Positions 26,974-36,170 are shown, counted from the first letter of the stretch. The stretch is DNA of 64,000 nucleotides from UBA3263 sp964528425 (GCA_964528425.1 CAZGTD010000007.1:12842-76841), one strand, 5' to 3'. The notes: a model not told the origin generated them from the sequence alone. Numbers and translations are program-made.

Positions 26974-27831
26974 TTACTGTGCAAGGTAGCTCTTGAGCAG
27001 TTCGCTTTTTGACCCTTTGAGCCTGCGAATTGCTTTTTCCTTAATCTGGCGAACACGTTCACGGGTCAGGTCGAACTTAACGCCGATTTCTTCGAGGGTC
27101 ATTTCCTGACATCCGATTCCGAAGAAAAGCTTGATAATCTGGCGTTCGCGGTCGTGGAGCTGCAACAGGGCGCGCTCAACTTCAGTCGACAGCGATTCGC
27201 GCGAGAGACCTTCGTCGGTCGCGGGCGAGTCGTTGTTGGTCAACACGTCGAGCAGCGAGTTGTCTTCACCCTCCTGGAAGGGAGCGTCAACCGATACCTG
27301 ACGGCCTGAAACCTTCATGGTTTCGGCAATCTTTTCAGGAGCTACGTCAAGCTCTTTGGCGAGTTCCTCAACCGATGGGGCGCGCATGTTTTCCTGTTCA
27401 AACTTGTTGAGCACCTTACGGATTTTATTTATTGAACCTACCTGATTCAGAGGCAGGCGAACAATGCGGCTCTGTTCGGCCAGGGCCTGGAGAATGCTCT
27501 GGCGAATCCACCAAACGGCGTAGGAAATGAACTTGAAACCACGGGTTTCGTCGAATTTCTGGGCAGCTTTCTGCAGTCCGACGTTGCCTTCGGAAATAAG
27601 GTCCATAAGTTCCAGACCTTGATTCTGATATTGCTTGGCAACGGAAACCACGAAGCGCAAGTTGGCGCGCACGAGGCGGTCAACAGCTGCGGTGTCGCCC
27701 TGGCGTATGCGCTGGGCAAGTTCAACCTCTTCGTCGACGGTAAGGAGTTCTTCGCGGCCTATTTCCTGCAGATAACGGTTCAACAGGGGGTCGCGGTTAG
27801 TAGGAGCCTGACTTATTTTTAGCTGCTGCAT
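26974..27831 (-). CDS. rpoD: Primary sigma factor (sigma-70 family, short Bacteroidetes type)
   Basis: 285 residues. Region 1.2 lies near 12-45. Region 2 (about 51-120) holds 'LVRANLRFVVSVAKQYQNQG', DLISEGNVGL and GFKFISYAVWWIRQSI. Region 3 is about 125-210. Region 4 (about 222-278) ends with LTRERVRQIKEKAIRRLKGS. Region 1.1 is absent, as in the Bacteroidetes housekeeping sigma factor that reads TTTG/TAnnTTTG promoters, the kind seen throughout this window. It lies 30 bp behind the Dabb gene and has no clear promoter of its own between them. Confidence 0.95.
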   Translation of the reverse strand: MQQLKISQAPTNRDPLLNRYLQEIGREELLTVDEEVELAQRIRQGDTAAVDRLVRANLRFVVSVAKQYQNQGLELMDLISEGNVGLQKAAQKFDETRGFKFISYAVWWIRQSILQALAEQSRIVRLPLNQVGSINKIRKVLNKFEQENMRAPSVEELAKELDVAPEKIAETMKVSGRQVSVDAPFQEGEDNSLLDVLTNNDSPATDEGLSRESLSTEVERALLQLHDRERQIIKLFFGIGCQEMTLEEIGVKFDLTRERVRQIKEKAIRRLKGSKSELLKSYLAQ

Positions 27832-27861
27832 AGTTTTTTTATTGTTAAAGGAAAGAGGATA

Positions 27862-28155
27862 TTAAAACTGATAGTCAACACATGCACGGGCCTGTTTCTG
27901 CGGAGCAATGATTGCGGCAGCGGCAACGTGGGCCGGATGTTTGGCGTAGACTTCAACGTCGGCCATTGTCGGAACTATCGCGGTTAAAACAACGTCCCAG
28001 TCCTCCGAAGGGTTCTCATTGATGCCAACTTCCATTGATTCGAGCACTGAAATCTGCTCGGGCAGGGCCATAAGGGCGTCTTTGAAGCGGCGTGCGGTTT
28101 CGAGGCGTTGGGCGTCGGTGCCCGACAGTTTGAAGCTGACGATATGTTTTACCAT
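27862..28155 (-). CDS. Dabb-family (stress-responsive A/B barrel) protein
   Basis: 97 residues. The start MVKHIVSFKL and the end HPAHVAAAAIIAPQKQARACVDYQF are the hallmark of Dabb dimeric alpha/beta barrels. The family has no single known reaction; members are small cytoplasmic proteins. It is the first gene of a probable operon with the primary sigma factor, read from the promoter at 28185-28215. Confidence 0.9.
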   Translation of the reverse strand: MVKHIVSFKLSGTDAQRLETARRFKDALMALPEQISVLESMEVGINENPSEDWDVVLTAIVPTMADVEVYAKHPAHVAAAAIIAPQKQARACVDYQF

Positions 28156-28184
28156 AAAATATGTATTTTCAGTTTTTAAGCCTG

Positions 28185-28215
28185 CAAAGTTACGAAAAAA
28201 AGTTGAGATATGAAA
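28185..28215 (-). promoter_or_regulatory. Promoter of the Dabb-sigma factor operon
   Basis: Minus-strand TAACTTTG (28185-28192) with TTTC (28212-28215) 19 bp upstream in place of TTTG. Confidence 0.65.
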
Positions 28216-28236
28216 GCGGGTTTCGTTTTTTTGATG

Positions 28237-28244
28237 TATATTTG
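28237..28244 (+). promoter_or_regulatory. -7 element of the DUF2752 gene
   Basis: TATATTTG ends 5 nt before the only possible ATG at 28250, so the transcript should start at or next to the start codon. No clear TTTG is found at the -33 distance. Confidence 0.65.
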
Positions 28245-28249
28245 CGCTT

Positions 28250-28612
28250 ATGAAACTTTCTTTGCGCGGATTTCTGGTGGCTGCCGCCGTTGTGGCTATA
28301 AGCGTCGGAGTTTATTTCTTCGATCCGGTCGGCGGGCCGTTTCCTTATCCCCGGTGCTGGATCAAACTGCTCAGCGGCTACGACTGTCCGGGGTGCGGTT
28401 CTGCGCGCGCGTTGCATGCGTTGGTTCATGGCAACGTTGCCGAAGCCTGGAATTTTAATCCGGCAATTTTTTTTGTTGTGGCGTTGGTCGTACTGCTTCT
28501 TTTGGCTGAGAGTGACCGATTTCCGCGGCTGCGCCGGTGGTTATTATCACCTGCGGCAGCCGTAACGATAATTGCGGCTGCCGCGGTGTGGACTGTTGTC
28601 AGAAATCTTTGA
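28250..28612 (+). CDS. DUF2752 membrane protein
   Basis: 120 residues. Membrane segments at about 8-24, 72-87 and 99-116. Between the first two lies PYPRCWIKLLSGYDCPGCGSARA, the DUF2752 signature with a single Cys and a CPGCG pair, followed by LHALVHGNVAEAWNFNP. The role is unknown; the cysteines may bind metal. The gene has no other in-frame ATG. Its stop codon directly abuts the stop of gldN on the other strand. Confidence 0.88.
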   Translation: MKLSLRGFLVAAAVVAISVGVYFFDPVGGPFPYPRCWIKLLSGYDCPGCGSARALHALVHGNVAEAWNFNPAIFFVVALVVLLLLAESDRFPRLRRWLLSPAAAVTIIAAAAVWTVVRNL

Positions 28613-29740
28613 TTATTTGCGTCTGTTGCGTACCGAGCGGGTTGCCGAGGAGGATGATTTTGCCGGGGCCGACGATTTTTGCTTTTTGGGGGCTTTAACC
28701 TTCGCAGCGGGCTTTTTTGCTTCGCGCGAGCGGGTTGAAGCGCGCTCAGAGCGGCTGCGCGAAGCGCGAACCGGTTCGGGTTTGACTTCGGCCGTTGAAT
28801 CGGCTGCCGCTGCGGCGGCTTCGCGGGCCAGGGCCAGTTCCTCGCGCGAGGGAACCCACAGATTGTCGGCGTAGTGGTCGAGCCGATACTGAATCGAATC
28901 TTGCAGGGCTTTGAGCGTGTCGGGATCTTCTTTGGCCATCTGGGCTAAAGTGCGGTTACGCAGGTTGCGTGTCTTATAGATGTTGCCCTTGTAGAGATTA
29001 AGGGTAAAGAAGTCATCGTAGGTGTGCGAAGCAAGGTTGTTGTCATCGTCGGTGAAAATATACTGTGCCTGCAGATAAGGCTTCAGGTCAGCCATTTTCA
29101 TCCAGAACATCGGGGTCTTGCCGGAAATTGCCGACGCGTCGTCGCGAACAATTACCGGAGCAATTGCTTCAACTGTAGTGCGCATCTTGTTGGTGCGGTT
29201 GTCGAATTCCCATCTTTCAATTATGAAGTAGGCCAGCACTTCGTTTGTGGGCACATCGACGGGTTCTATGTCGTAAACCGGATTTTTCTCCGAGAACCCT
29301 TTTGCGGGGGTGGCCAGAATATCGAAACGGTTGATAATGTCGGCCATCTTGGCGCGGTTTGCCTCGGAAAAGTCTTCGCGGCCGTCGAGATACTCGTAGG
29401 CGGGCACTTTGTTCTGGGCCAGCAGACGGAACATTATGCGGAAAAGGTTTTCGTTGCCGTCGACCAAGTCTTCAGGAAAGTAGAGCGGGGCATTTGCATC
29501 TTCGTTTTGCAGGTCCAGCTCGCGATAGATAACGCGCATATATTTCAGCGAGGCATCCGGACGCGATGCTCCTGTCTGAGCCTGCATGCGGGCGGAAACC
29601 GACGGCGCTCCGGCTTCGGTTTGCTGGCCCGGACGGGTGCGAGGCCCGCGAGACATGGTTGCTGTCGACGATGATTGTTCCTGGGCGGCAGCGCCAAAGG
29701 CTGCCAGGCCAACGAGGGCCGATATGAGAAATTTTTTCAT
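28613..29740 (-). CDS. gldN: T9SS ring/motor component GldN (PorN)
   Basis: 375 residues with a signal peptide (1-20, ending GAAA). The core has 'YMRVIYRELDLQNEDANAPL', VLAYFIIERWEFDN and TPMFWMKMADLKPYL, as in GldN/PorN, the periplasmic protein that forms a ring with GldK at the outer membrane. Residues about 305-375 are a low-complexity basic tail rich in Ser, Arg, Lys and Ala, longer than in classical GldN. It is the last gene of the operon porT-porP-gldKLMN, 8 bp behind gldM. Confidence 0.93.
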   Translation of the reverse strand: MKKFLISALVGLAAFGAAAQEQSSSTATMSRGPRTRPGQQTEAGAPSVSARMQAQTGASRPDASLKYMRVIYRELDLQNEDANAPLYFPEDLVDGNENLFRIMFRLLAQNKVPAYEYLDGREDFSEANRAKMADIINRFDILATPAKGFSEKNPVYDIEPVDVPTNEVLAYFIIERWEFDNRTNKMRTTVEAIAPVIVRDDASAISGKTPMFWMKMADLKPYLQAQYIFTDDDNNLASHTYDDFFTLNLYKGNIYKTRNLRNRTLAQMAKEDPDTLKALQDSIQYRLDHYADNLWVPSREELALAREAAAAAADSTAEVKPEPVRASRSRSERASTRSREAKKPAAKVKAPKKQKSSAPAKSSSSATRSVRNRRK

Positions 29741-29748
29741 AGGTCGGA

Positions 29749-31311
29749 TTAGTTAACGAGAACGTCCAAAGGAGAGATGGAGCGAGTAATGCCGTCGGGA
29801 CCGGAGGCCTTGACGTTGGTGATTATGAAGCGCTTGCCGCGTTTGAGTTGACGGAACTGGGCCTTCTGGCGCTCGGAGAATTGAGCGCCGTTTGAGTTTT
29901 CGATAATGTTGGCACCCGTCTGGTCGAAAAACACGGTCTGGAAGCTTACTACGTTGAATTTAATGTTGAGCAGTTCGTCGTCGATCGCCGCATCGATACC
30001 GGGCGAAGATAGCAGAACGGCTTTGCTCAGCGGCTTGCCGCCACGATAGCGGTCGGCGTTTCCCTGAGCGTCGGTATAGGTAATGAACGGCGTCGGATCG
30101 GGGAGTTTGCGAGTGCGGAACGTTGTTGTTCCCATGGTCTGGTTCGTTCCGTCGATATTTGCGGTTACGGTTATAACGGCCTCTTTGCCAACCGCCGAGG
30201 GGCGGGCAATCCATTTGTCGCCCTGGCGGGTGAGGGTTCCGTTGGTCATTGTTGCATTAATCTGATTCGAATGAACCCCGGGGGCTGAAATCGACAGCGG
30301 ATTATCGATGCCGGCATAGAGAACGTTCATCATCGTTGCCGAAACTGTTGCCGTAGGTTCAAACACGGTGTAGCTCGACTGGAAGGGGTGTTGGGTAGTT
30401 GTTCCGTCGCCGTGGGCAACTTCCAGGTAGCCGGAATAATCGAAAGTTCCGGTCTGGCCGGTTGCGAATTCATAAATGTCGGAGCCTTCGGGCAACTGTT
30501 TGCCGCCAATGAAGATTGCCGGACGCTGGGTTGTGTCGACCGCAGCGAGAACAATGTTGGCGGAATATTTCGAACCGCGCATAACCGAGCGCGAACGCGG
30601 AATTACGAATGCGTTGAGTTCGTTTACGCGCACATCGCCCGCATCGACGGCGCTCAGCAGCGACGTCAGGGCTTCACCCTCGGCATAGCGAATGTCGTTT
30701 TCGAGTTTCGACAGCAGGGTAACGGCGGCCACTACGGGTTTGGATTCGAAATTGGCTTCTTCCCATGTTTGCAGTCGGGGGCGACCGTTTTCGTCGAGAT
30801 TTTCGGTCGACAGCGCTTCGGCAATTGTTTTCTGCTTCAGGGTGTCGGGAATGAGGTCAACGATAAACGAGCGGTAGGAGTCAATTTGTCGGCGTAGCTG
30901 TTGGCCCTGGAGGGTTGCGGGGTTGAGAAGTACTGCTGATGAAGCTTCCAGGTCATCGCGATGGAGAATATTCGAAGGGTCGCCGTTCTTGCCGTCGGCT
31001 TTTTTAACAACGGCGAGTTTCAGCGAGTCGACCCGCGCGGTCAGACGCGCGGTAAAGTCAACAACTTCAGAAGCTTTGTCGAGCCATGCTTTGCCTTTTT
31101 CGGGATTTTGCTCGGCAAATTGCTCCAGCCGTTGATATAGCGCATGGTTGCGCCCCGCAACATTGGTGTTAGAGCGGTTAAGGCCTTCGTCGACTTGAGT
31201 GAAACCGTCGAGCACATCGCTGCTGACGTTCAATGCGAGCATTGCCGTCAACACGATATACATCAGGTTGATCATTTTTTGTCGTGGCGTAAGGCCGGAA
31301 CTTTGAGCCAT
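29749..31311 (-). CDS. gldM: T9SS motor protein GldM (PorM)
   Basis: 520 residues. The single membrane helix at about 13-32 (QKMINLMYIVLTAMLALNVS) is the typical start. A long helical periplasmic region follows, then beta-sandwich domains (from about 225) ending GPDGITRSISPLDVLVN. With GldL it forms the proton-driven motor that spans the periplasm and reaches the GldK-GldN ring (family knowledge). It lies 26 bp behind gldL. Confidence 0.95.
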   Translation of the reverse strand: MAQSSGLTPRQKMINLMYIVLTAMLALNVSSDVLDGFTQVDEGLNRSNTNVAGRNHALYQRLEQFAEQNPEKGKAWLDKASEVVDFTARLTARVDSLKLAVVKKADGKNGDPSNILHRDDLEASSAVLLNPATLQGQQLRRQIDSYRSFIVDLIPDTLKQKTIAEALSTENLDENGRPRLQTWEEANFESKPVVAAVTLLSKLENDIRYAEGEALTSLLSAVDAGDVRVNELNAFVIPRSRSVMRGSKYSANIVLAAVDTTQRPAIFIGGKQLPEGSDIYEFATGQTGTFDYSGYLEVAHGDGTTTQHPFQSSYTVFEPTATVSATMMNVLYAGIDNPLSISAPGVHSNQINATMTNGTLTRQGDKWIARPSAVGKEAVITVTANIDGTNQTMGTTTFRTRKLPDPTPFITYTDAQGNADRYRGGKPLSKAVLLSSPGIDAAIDDELLNIKFNVVSFQTVFFDQTGANIIENSNGAQFSERQKAQFRQLKRGKRFIITNVKASGPDGITRSISPLDVLVN

Positions 31312-31337
31312 ATATGGAATTCTTGTTTACAAAGTTA

Positions 31338-32213
31338 TTATTGCTGACGTTCGGCAGAGGCTGCTCCGCCGGGCAGATTCTGGGTCATTGCCTGAATCAT
31401 CTGCGCATAGATTGCATTCAGCTGCTTCATGTAGCGGGCCATGCGTTCAGTTTCCTCGCAGTATTGGCGGGATGTGTCGGCCGAGCGTTCATACATGTCG
31501 CGGATGTCTTTAATGCCGTTGTTTACGCGGTCGATTGAATCGAGTTGCGAGCTTACGCTCTTGAGTTGGATTTCGTAAATTGTGTTCAGTCCGGCAACGT
31601 TGCGGTTGAGCGAGGTCATTTCTTCAACATATCCCTGCGACGAAGCGGTTATTCGGTCGGAGTTTTCGGTAATGGCGTTGTAGCTGTTGAGCAAAACTGC
31701 CGTAACTTTATTCAGGGCCTCGGTTGATTTGCGCAGTTCTGTCATCTGGTCGGAGAGGGCGGCGATTTGAGCAACATAATGTTCGGTTGCTTCCTTGGCC
31801 GAGGCGTTGAGGCTCAGCGGACGGTCGGCCACGGTGGTTGACGGATGTTGCTGCACCGCAGCTGCTGAAGTCGAAGCGCCGGCTGCCCCGATAACGATGT
31901 TGCCCTGAGCGCCCCCCTGCATATTCGGGCGGTCTTCAGCATCGTGGGTGTCAAGAACCGGGAATACTTCTTCCCAGTGATATTGTTTTGCCGGACGGTC
32001 AAAAGCCGAGAGGATGAACATGAGCACTTCAGTGCCCATACCGATCATGAGCAGCAGGTTGCCGCCGGGCAGGTGCAGGAGCTTGAACAGCGCACCCCAG
32101 ATAACGATTGCCGCACCGATGGAGTAGGCGAAGTTAAAGAATCGCTGGCCTGAATCGCCGGAAAGAAAACGCTCAACCGCGTTCTTATATTTTTTGATAT
32201 TCTTTTTTGTCAT
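31338..32213 (-). CDS. gldL: T9SS motor protein GldL (PorL)
   Basis: 291 residues. Two membrane helices in the first 75 residues: 'FFNFAYSIGAAIVIWGALFK' and LLLMIGMGTEVLMFILSAF, including the glutamate used for proton flow. A cytoplasmic helical part (about 130-250) is followed by a disordered end. It is the inner-membrane stator of the T9SS motor, 17 bp behind gldK. Confidence 0.95.
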   Translation of the reverse strand: MTKKNIKKYKNAVERFLSGDSGQRFFNFAYSIGAAIVIWGALFKLLHLPGGNLLLMIGMGTEVLMFILSAFDRPAKQYHWEEVFPVLDTHDAEDRPNMQGGAQGNIVIGAAGASTSAAAVQQHPSTTVADRPLSLNASAKEATEHYVAQIAALSDQMTELRKSTEALNKVTAVLLNSYNAITENSDRITASSQGYVEEMTSLNRNVAGLNTIYEIQLKSVSSQLDSIDRVNNGIKDIRDMYERSADTSRQYCEETERMARYMKQLNAIYAQMIQAMTQNLPGGAASAERQQ

Positions 32214-32230
32214 CTCTAATCAATTAGTAA

Positions 32231-33682
32231 TTACTTGCGGGATTTTTGGCCTTTGGCGGTGCCGATTTGAGTGCGCACGCATCGGAAGCCTATATATGAT
32301 CGCTGTTCATTCTGGTATTCCCACATTCTGATGTCGGAGCGAATGTCGGACACGGCGTCTTTCCAGGAGCCGCCGCGCACTATTTTGCGCTTCAGCTTAT
32401 AAGGGTCTTCTTTGGCGGCATCGTAGCGATACTGGGGGTTGATGTCGGCCTGGATTTTACCTACGCTTTCAGTATAGGCGGTCGAGGTCCATTCGCTGAC
32501 ATTACCGGCCATGTCGTATAGTCCGAAGTCGTTGGCATTATAGGTTCCGACCTTTGAGGTTATCAGGTGGCCGTCGCGCATGTAGTTGCCATCGGCGGGC
32601 TTGAAGTTAGCATAGAAGCAACCTTTGTCTTCCATAATCGGCAGATCGCCCTGCCAGGGGAACACGTTTTCATCTTCGCCGGCACGCGCTGCATATTCCC
32701 ATTCCAATTCGGTTGGCAGACGGTAGGGTTCAACATAGATTCCCTCTTTTCCCAGCGAGCGGCGCAAAAAGTCGGTGCGCCAATTGGCAAAAGCGGTTGC
32801 CTGTTCCCAACTTACGCCGACAACAGGGTAGTCGTTGTAGAGACCGTTTGAGAAATACAGGCGGGTGTACGGTTCGTTGTAGGCGTTGTCGAAATCGTTG
32901 ATCCAGGCCGTGGTGTCGGGATAAACGTTAACGATATATGTGTTCAAGAAGTCATAGTCGCCGGTCAGAGAGCGGGTGATTGTCTGACGAACGATTTCAC
33001 CCTCGTCGTTGATATAGGCGGTATCTTTAGAAATCATCGGGTCAGAGGTCGGCGCTGCTATGTCGGTGTTATATTCGCGACGTGAGCGGTCGGTGCGGTT
33101 GCGGCGACGTGCGGCCTCGGTGTGGTTGAAGGTTTCGTAGCGATAGTTCAGCTGCGTGGGGTCGAGTTCCTTTGCCCCGGTAATGGGGTTGATGCGATAA
33201 ACGCTTTCAATTGCGCGCTTTTCGTCTTCGTTGGGGTTACGCCAGGGAATTGCCTTTGCCCAGTTCAGGTATGGGCCGATGGGGTTACCTTCTTTATCTT
33301 CTTCGATTTTAAAGGCTTCATTGCCGCCATAGGCGGGATCGGCAAGGCGCTCGCGGATAATAGAGTCGCGCACCCAGTTAACAAACTGTTTGTATTTGGC
33401 GTTGGTGATTTCGGTTTCGTCCATCCAGAAAGATTCAACGCTGATTGGCTTGGAGTCGGCTTTGATGCCGCGCAGCGAGTCAGGCTTGCTCACGCCCGAA
33501 CGTATGGAACCGCGCTCAACCAGAACCATTCCGTAGGGGGTGGGTTCTGACCATGCTCCGGAGCCTGCGCCCGTAACTTCGCCTCCGGAGTTGCCGGAGG
33601 CAGTTCCGGCACATGATGACATGCCGGTAAGAACCAGCACGGCAAGGACTACGGCGAATACCAGGTAGATTAGCTTTTTCAT
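32231..33682 (-). CDS. gldK: T9SS lipoprotein GldK (PorK)
   Basis: 483 residues. Lipobox MSSC with Cys24. The formylglycine-generating-enzyme-like fold is shown by 'FWMDETEITNAKYKQFVNWV', YPVVGVSWEQATAFANWR, RLPTELEWEYAARAG, LYDMAGNVSEWTST and IVRGGSW. GldK anchors the GldN ring at the outer membrane. The gap to the upstream porP-like gene is 44 bp, the widest in the operon, and holds no recognised promoter. Confidence 0.95.
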   Translation of the reverse strand: MKKLIYLVFAVVLAVLVLTGMSSCAGTASGNSGGEVTGAGSGAWSEPTPYGMVLVERGSIRSGVSKPDSLRGIKADSKPISVESFWMDETEITNAKYKQFVNWVRDSIIRERLADPAYGGNEAFKIEEDKEGNPIGPYLNWAKAIPWRNPNEDEKRAIESVYRINPITGAKELDPTQLNYRYETFNHTEAARRRNRTDRSRREYNTDIAAPTSDPMISKDTAYINDEGEIVRQTITRSLTGDYDFLNTYIVNVYPDTTAWINDFDNAYNEPYTRLYFSNGLYNDYPVVGVSWEQATAFANWRTDFLRRSLGKEGIYVEPYRLPTELEWEYAARAGEDENVFPWQGDLPIMEDKGCFYANFKPADGNYMRDGHLITSKVGTYNANDFGLYDMAGNVSEWTSTAYTESVGKIQADINPQYRYDAAKEDPYKLKRKIVRGGSWKDAVSDIRSDIRMWEYQNEQRSYIGFRCVRTQIGTAKGQKSRK

Positions 33683-33726
33683 CTGTGTTAGAGATTATCT
33701 GAGGTTTGTCTGTTTTTAAGTAAGGT

Positions 33727-34707
33727 TTACATTACGCGGATGCTCTTATGGCGGTTGCGGTTTTTCTCGCCGAAGTTGAGTTTCAGGGAGTAGCCGACCC
33801 AGACTTCATGGCTGCCCGACGAGGCGCGCATGATTGCCGATGTTGAATAATCGTAGCTATAGCCCAGGCGAATGCCTTTAAATTCTCCTTCGAGTAGAAC
33901 AGAAACTGCGTCTTGCGTTCGGTAACCGATGCCCGCAGTGAGGAACTTTTTCCATCTTACGCGGGCTGTTATGTCGGCCTGAACGGTTTGCAGGTCTGAA
34001 CGAACCATCAGTGAGGGCAACACTTCAAATAACGTATTTTTTATCGGAATATTGCTTGAGGCGATAAAATAAAGATTTCGACGGAACCGGAATTCGAAAT
34101 ATTGTTCGTCGCTCGAACCTGCACCCTGGCTCCCTTCGCGCTGCATCTTGATGGTGGGCGACAGCAGATGGGAGCAGCTGACTCCAACGTTGAACCAGGG
34201 GTGGACATAGCCCAGTCCGACGCCCATGTCGAAGTGATTGCCCTCAACATCGTAGGTCGGTATGGCCTCGTCGTTCGACTCGTGATAATCGTCATCGTCG
34301 GGAATATCAACTTCCGAGCCTTTGAATTTCTGCTCAAGATAGCCGAACTGAACACCGATTGTAAAATAGCCTTTGCCAACTTTCTGGCGCGCGGCCAACT
34401 GGCCGTTAAGACTAAAGGTTTTGTAAAGGCCTATGCTCTCCTGAAACATTGTTGCGCCGCCACCCCAGCGTCGCCCGAAAACGGCAAATGGAATATCGGC
34501 CGCGGCCATAAAGTCGCGCGGGGCTCCTTCGATGCCCAGCCATTGCATGCGGCTGCCGCCGCGCAGACGCAAAAGATCGGTGGCACCGGCTTCGGCAGGA
34601 TTTATGAAGCTCGGAGCCTGAAAATATTGCGTGAGCGTCGGGTCGGTCTGGGCAGTTGCGGGCAATGCCGCCAGCACCAAAAATATGTATTTAAGGAGCT
34701 TATTCAA
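33727..34707 (-). CDS. porP: PorP/SprF-family T9SS outer-membrane protein
   Basis: 326 residues with a signal peptide ending ATAQ. The start DPTLTQYFQAPSFINPAEAG is the family signature (normally 'xPxxxQYMxNPxxxNPAxAG'), and a beta-barrel ends VWVGYSLKLNF. PorP/SprF proteins are outer-membrane partners of GldK-N. The 5' end overlaps the 3' end of porT by 8 bp, which suggests translational coupling. Confidence 0.9.
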   Translation of the reverse strand: MNKLLKYIFLVLAALPATAQTDPTLTQYFQAPSFINPAEAGATDLLRLRGGSRMQWLGIEGAPRDFMAAADIPFAVFGRRWGGGATMFQESIGLYKTFSLNGQLAARQKVGKGYFTIGVQFGYLEQKFKGSEVDIPDDDDYHESNDEAIPTYDVEGNHFDMGVGLGYVHPWFNVGVSCSHLLSPTIKMQREGSQGAGSSDEQYFEFRFRRNLYFIASSNIPIKNTLFEVLPSLMVRSDLQTVQADITARVRWKKFLTAGIGYRTQDAVSVLLEGEFKGIRLGYSYDYSTSAIMRASSGSHEVWVGYSLKLNFGEKNRNRHKSIRVM

Positions 34708-35422
34708 AATAGAATGTCAAAACTAACATGCGCGAAACCGCGCGGTCAAGTGAATTGGTGTAGCGCATCTGGCCCGGGTCGTCGTCAAGATCAGGACGCT
34801 TATGCTGAATAATGTCGCCCAGACCAAAGCAGAATTTTATTTCCGGAATGAACTTGAAGTAGGGGAAGTAAGTGTCGATGCCGAGACCAATGGTAAGGAA
34901 AGTGTCGAACTTTTTAAGGTGGAGGAGTTCGGAACTGCGTCGTTTGCCAACATCAAACGTAGGCATTACGCCGCCGACCAAATAAGGGCGCACATTGCGG
35001 TAGCGCAAGCCCGACATTTTGAAATCAACGGGAAGAACCAGCAGCGTCGATTTAATGTTTTGGCGCTCCATTGCGCCGCTGTTGGCCTCACGGAAGTTGA
35101 CAACACGATTGCCAAACCAAATGCCCGGGCTGAGGCGGATGTTGAAATGAGTTGCCAATCTGAAATCAATCAGTCCGTTAACGCAAAATCCCGGCGAAAA
35201 CGACGGTTGCTCGGCAAACCATTGCTCGCCGTTGTCGGTAGTGATTCCGTTGTTAGTAAACTGCAGGTCCATCATCTGCATTCCTACGCTGAACCCCAGA
35301 TGCCAAGCTTTCAGGTCGGCATAGGGGCGGTTGAGCAACCTGTCGTTGAGTTGCTTGGCTCCGGCGCTGAATGCTGTCAGAACTACCGTCAGGATTATGG
35401 CTATGCGTTTTCTCACTCCCAT
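34700..35422 (-). CDS. porT: T9SS outer-membrane protein PorT
   Basis: 240 residues with a signal peptide ending SAGA. Features typical of PorT: 'LKAWHLGFSVGMQMMDLQFT', FSPGFCVNGLIDFRLATHFNIRLSPGIWFG, a KSTLLVLPVDFKMSGLRYRN block and the end RMLVLTFYFE. It is predicted to form an eight-strand barrel needed for T9SS export. It is the first gene of the operon here. No TAnnTTTG promoter is visible in 35423-35520. Confidence 0.85.
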   Translation of the reverse strand: MGVRKRIAIILTVVLTAFSAGAKQLNDRLLNRPYADLKAWHLGFSVGMQMMDLQFTNNGITTDNGEQWFAEQPSFSPGFCVNGLIDFRLATHFNIRLSPGIWFGNRVVNFREANSGAMERQNIKSTLLVLPVDFKMSGLRYRNVRPYLVGGVMPTFDVGKRRSSELLHLKKFDTFLTIGLGIDTYFPYFKFIPEIKFCFGLGDIIQHKRPDLDDDPGQMRYTNSLDRAVSRMLVLTFYFE

Positions 35423-35528
35423 TAAACGCGTCCCTATAATAAATTATTGTGTGGGTCACTCCAAAAACCATCCGTGGCATTAATGATTTTTAACGTTTCG
35501 AGGTCGCAATTATTTCGGGTTATATCCC

Positions 35529-35536
35529 TAAATTTG
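35529..35536 (+). promoter_or_regulatory. -7 element upstream of the acidic coiled-coil protein
   Basis: TAAATTTG ends 24 nt before the ATG at 35561. No clear -33 TTTG. It rules out the longer in-frame reading that begins at 35447. Confidence 0.55.
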
Positions 35537-35560
35537 CGCTTAATAAACCATTCTACAACA

Positions 35561-36028
35561 ATGAACGAAGAAATCAAACGTATAAGCGCTGAAATTTCAG
35601 CCATGGCCATGCGAATGGAGCAACTACGGCTCGAGCTTGAGTCTCTTGCCCGCCGCGTCGGGGAGTTAGAGGCCGAAGAGCCCATTGAAGAGCCCATCGA
35701 AGAACCTGAGGAAATTGCAATAGAAGAACCGGGTGCCGAGCAAGTCGAAGAAGTTGTTGAGTCCGAGCCCGCACCCAAGGTCGATGAGGGCCCCAAGCAG
35801 ATTCGCTTGCCGCTGAGCGACCGCTTTATGTTTCAGCGTGAGCTCTTTGGCAACGATGCCGAGCTGATGGCTACCGTTCTCCACCATATCGAGCAGATGG
35901 GCTCGGCCGATGAAGCCAAGGCCTACCTGATGGAAACCATCGGCCTCAAGCCCGACAACGACTGCGCCAAAACCTTCCTCGCCGCCATCAGCCGCCACTT
36001 CGACCCCCGTACCTCCCTGCTCGCCTGA
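35561..36028 (+). CDS. Small acidic coiled-coil protein with a Bacteroidales-type C-terminal domain, function unknown
   Basis: 155 residues from the ATG at 35561. Residues 1-36 are a coiled coil with Met/Leu heptads. Residues about 37-70 are a very acidic repeat (EEPIEEPIEEPEE...). The C-terminal part 'LPLSDRFMFQRELFGNDAEL', with later HIEQM and a conserved ISRHF end, resembles a domain common in uncharacterised Bacteroidales proteins. No signal peptide. It probably mediates protein contacts. It is divergent from the T9SS operon. Confidence 0.72.
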   Translation: MNEEIKRISAEISAMAMRMEQLRLELESLARRVGELEAEEPIEEPIEEPEEIAIEEPGAEQVEEVVESEPAPKVDEGPKQIRLPLSDRFMFQRELFGNDAELMATVLHHIEQMGSADEAKAYLMETIGLKPDNDCAKTFLAAISRHFDPRTSLLA

Positions 36029-36170
36029 TGAAAGAAATGTGAAAAAAGAGGGTTGAAATTACATGAAAGTTAAAAGTAAGTTACAAAGCTGTTACGGCGC
36101 CAACCTTTTGTGAACCGCTCGTGTTATGCAGTCAAACAAACAACAAAACCCTCTAAAAACTTAAACGAAA

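Noticed and set aside
26928..27062. Longer PgeF reading frame from 27062
   Set aside because: It would run through the sigma factor gene end and its terminator, and the added residues do not resemble the family.
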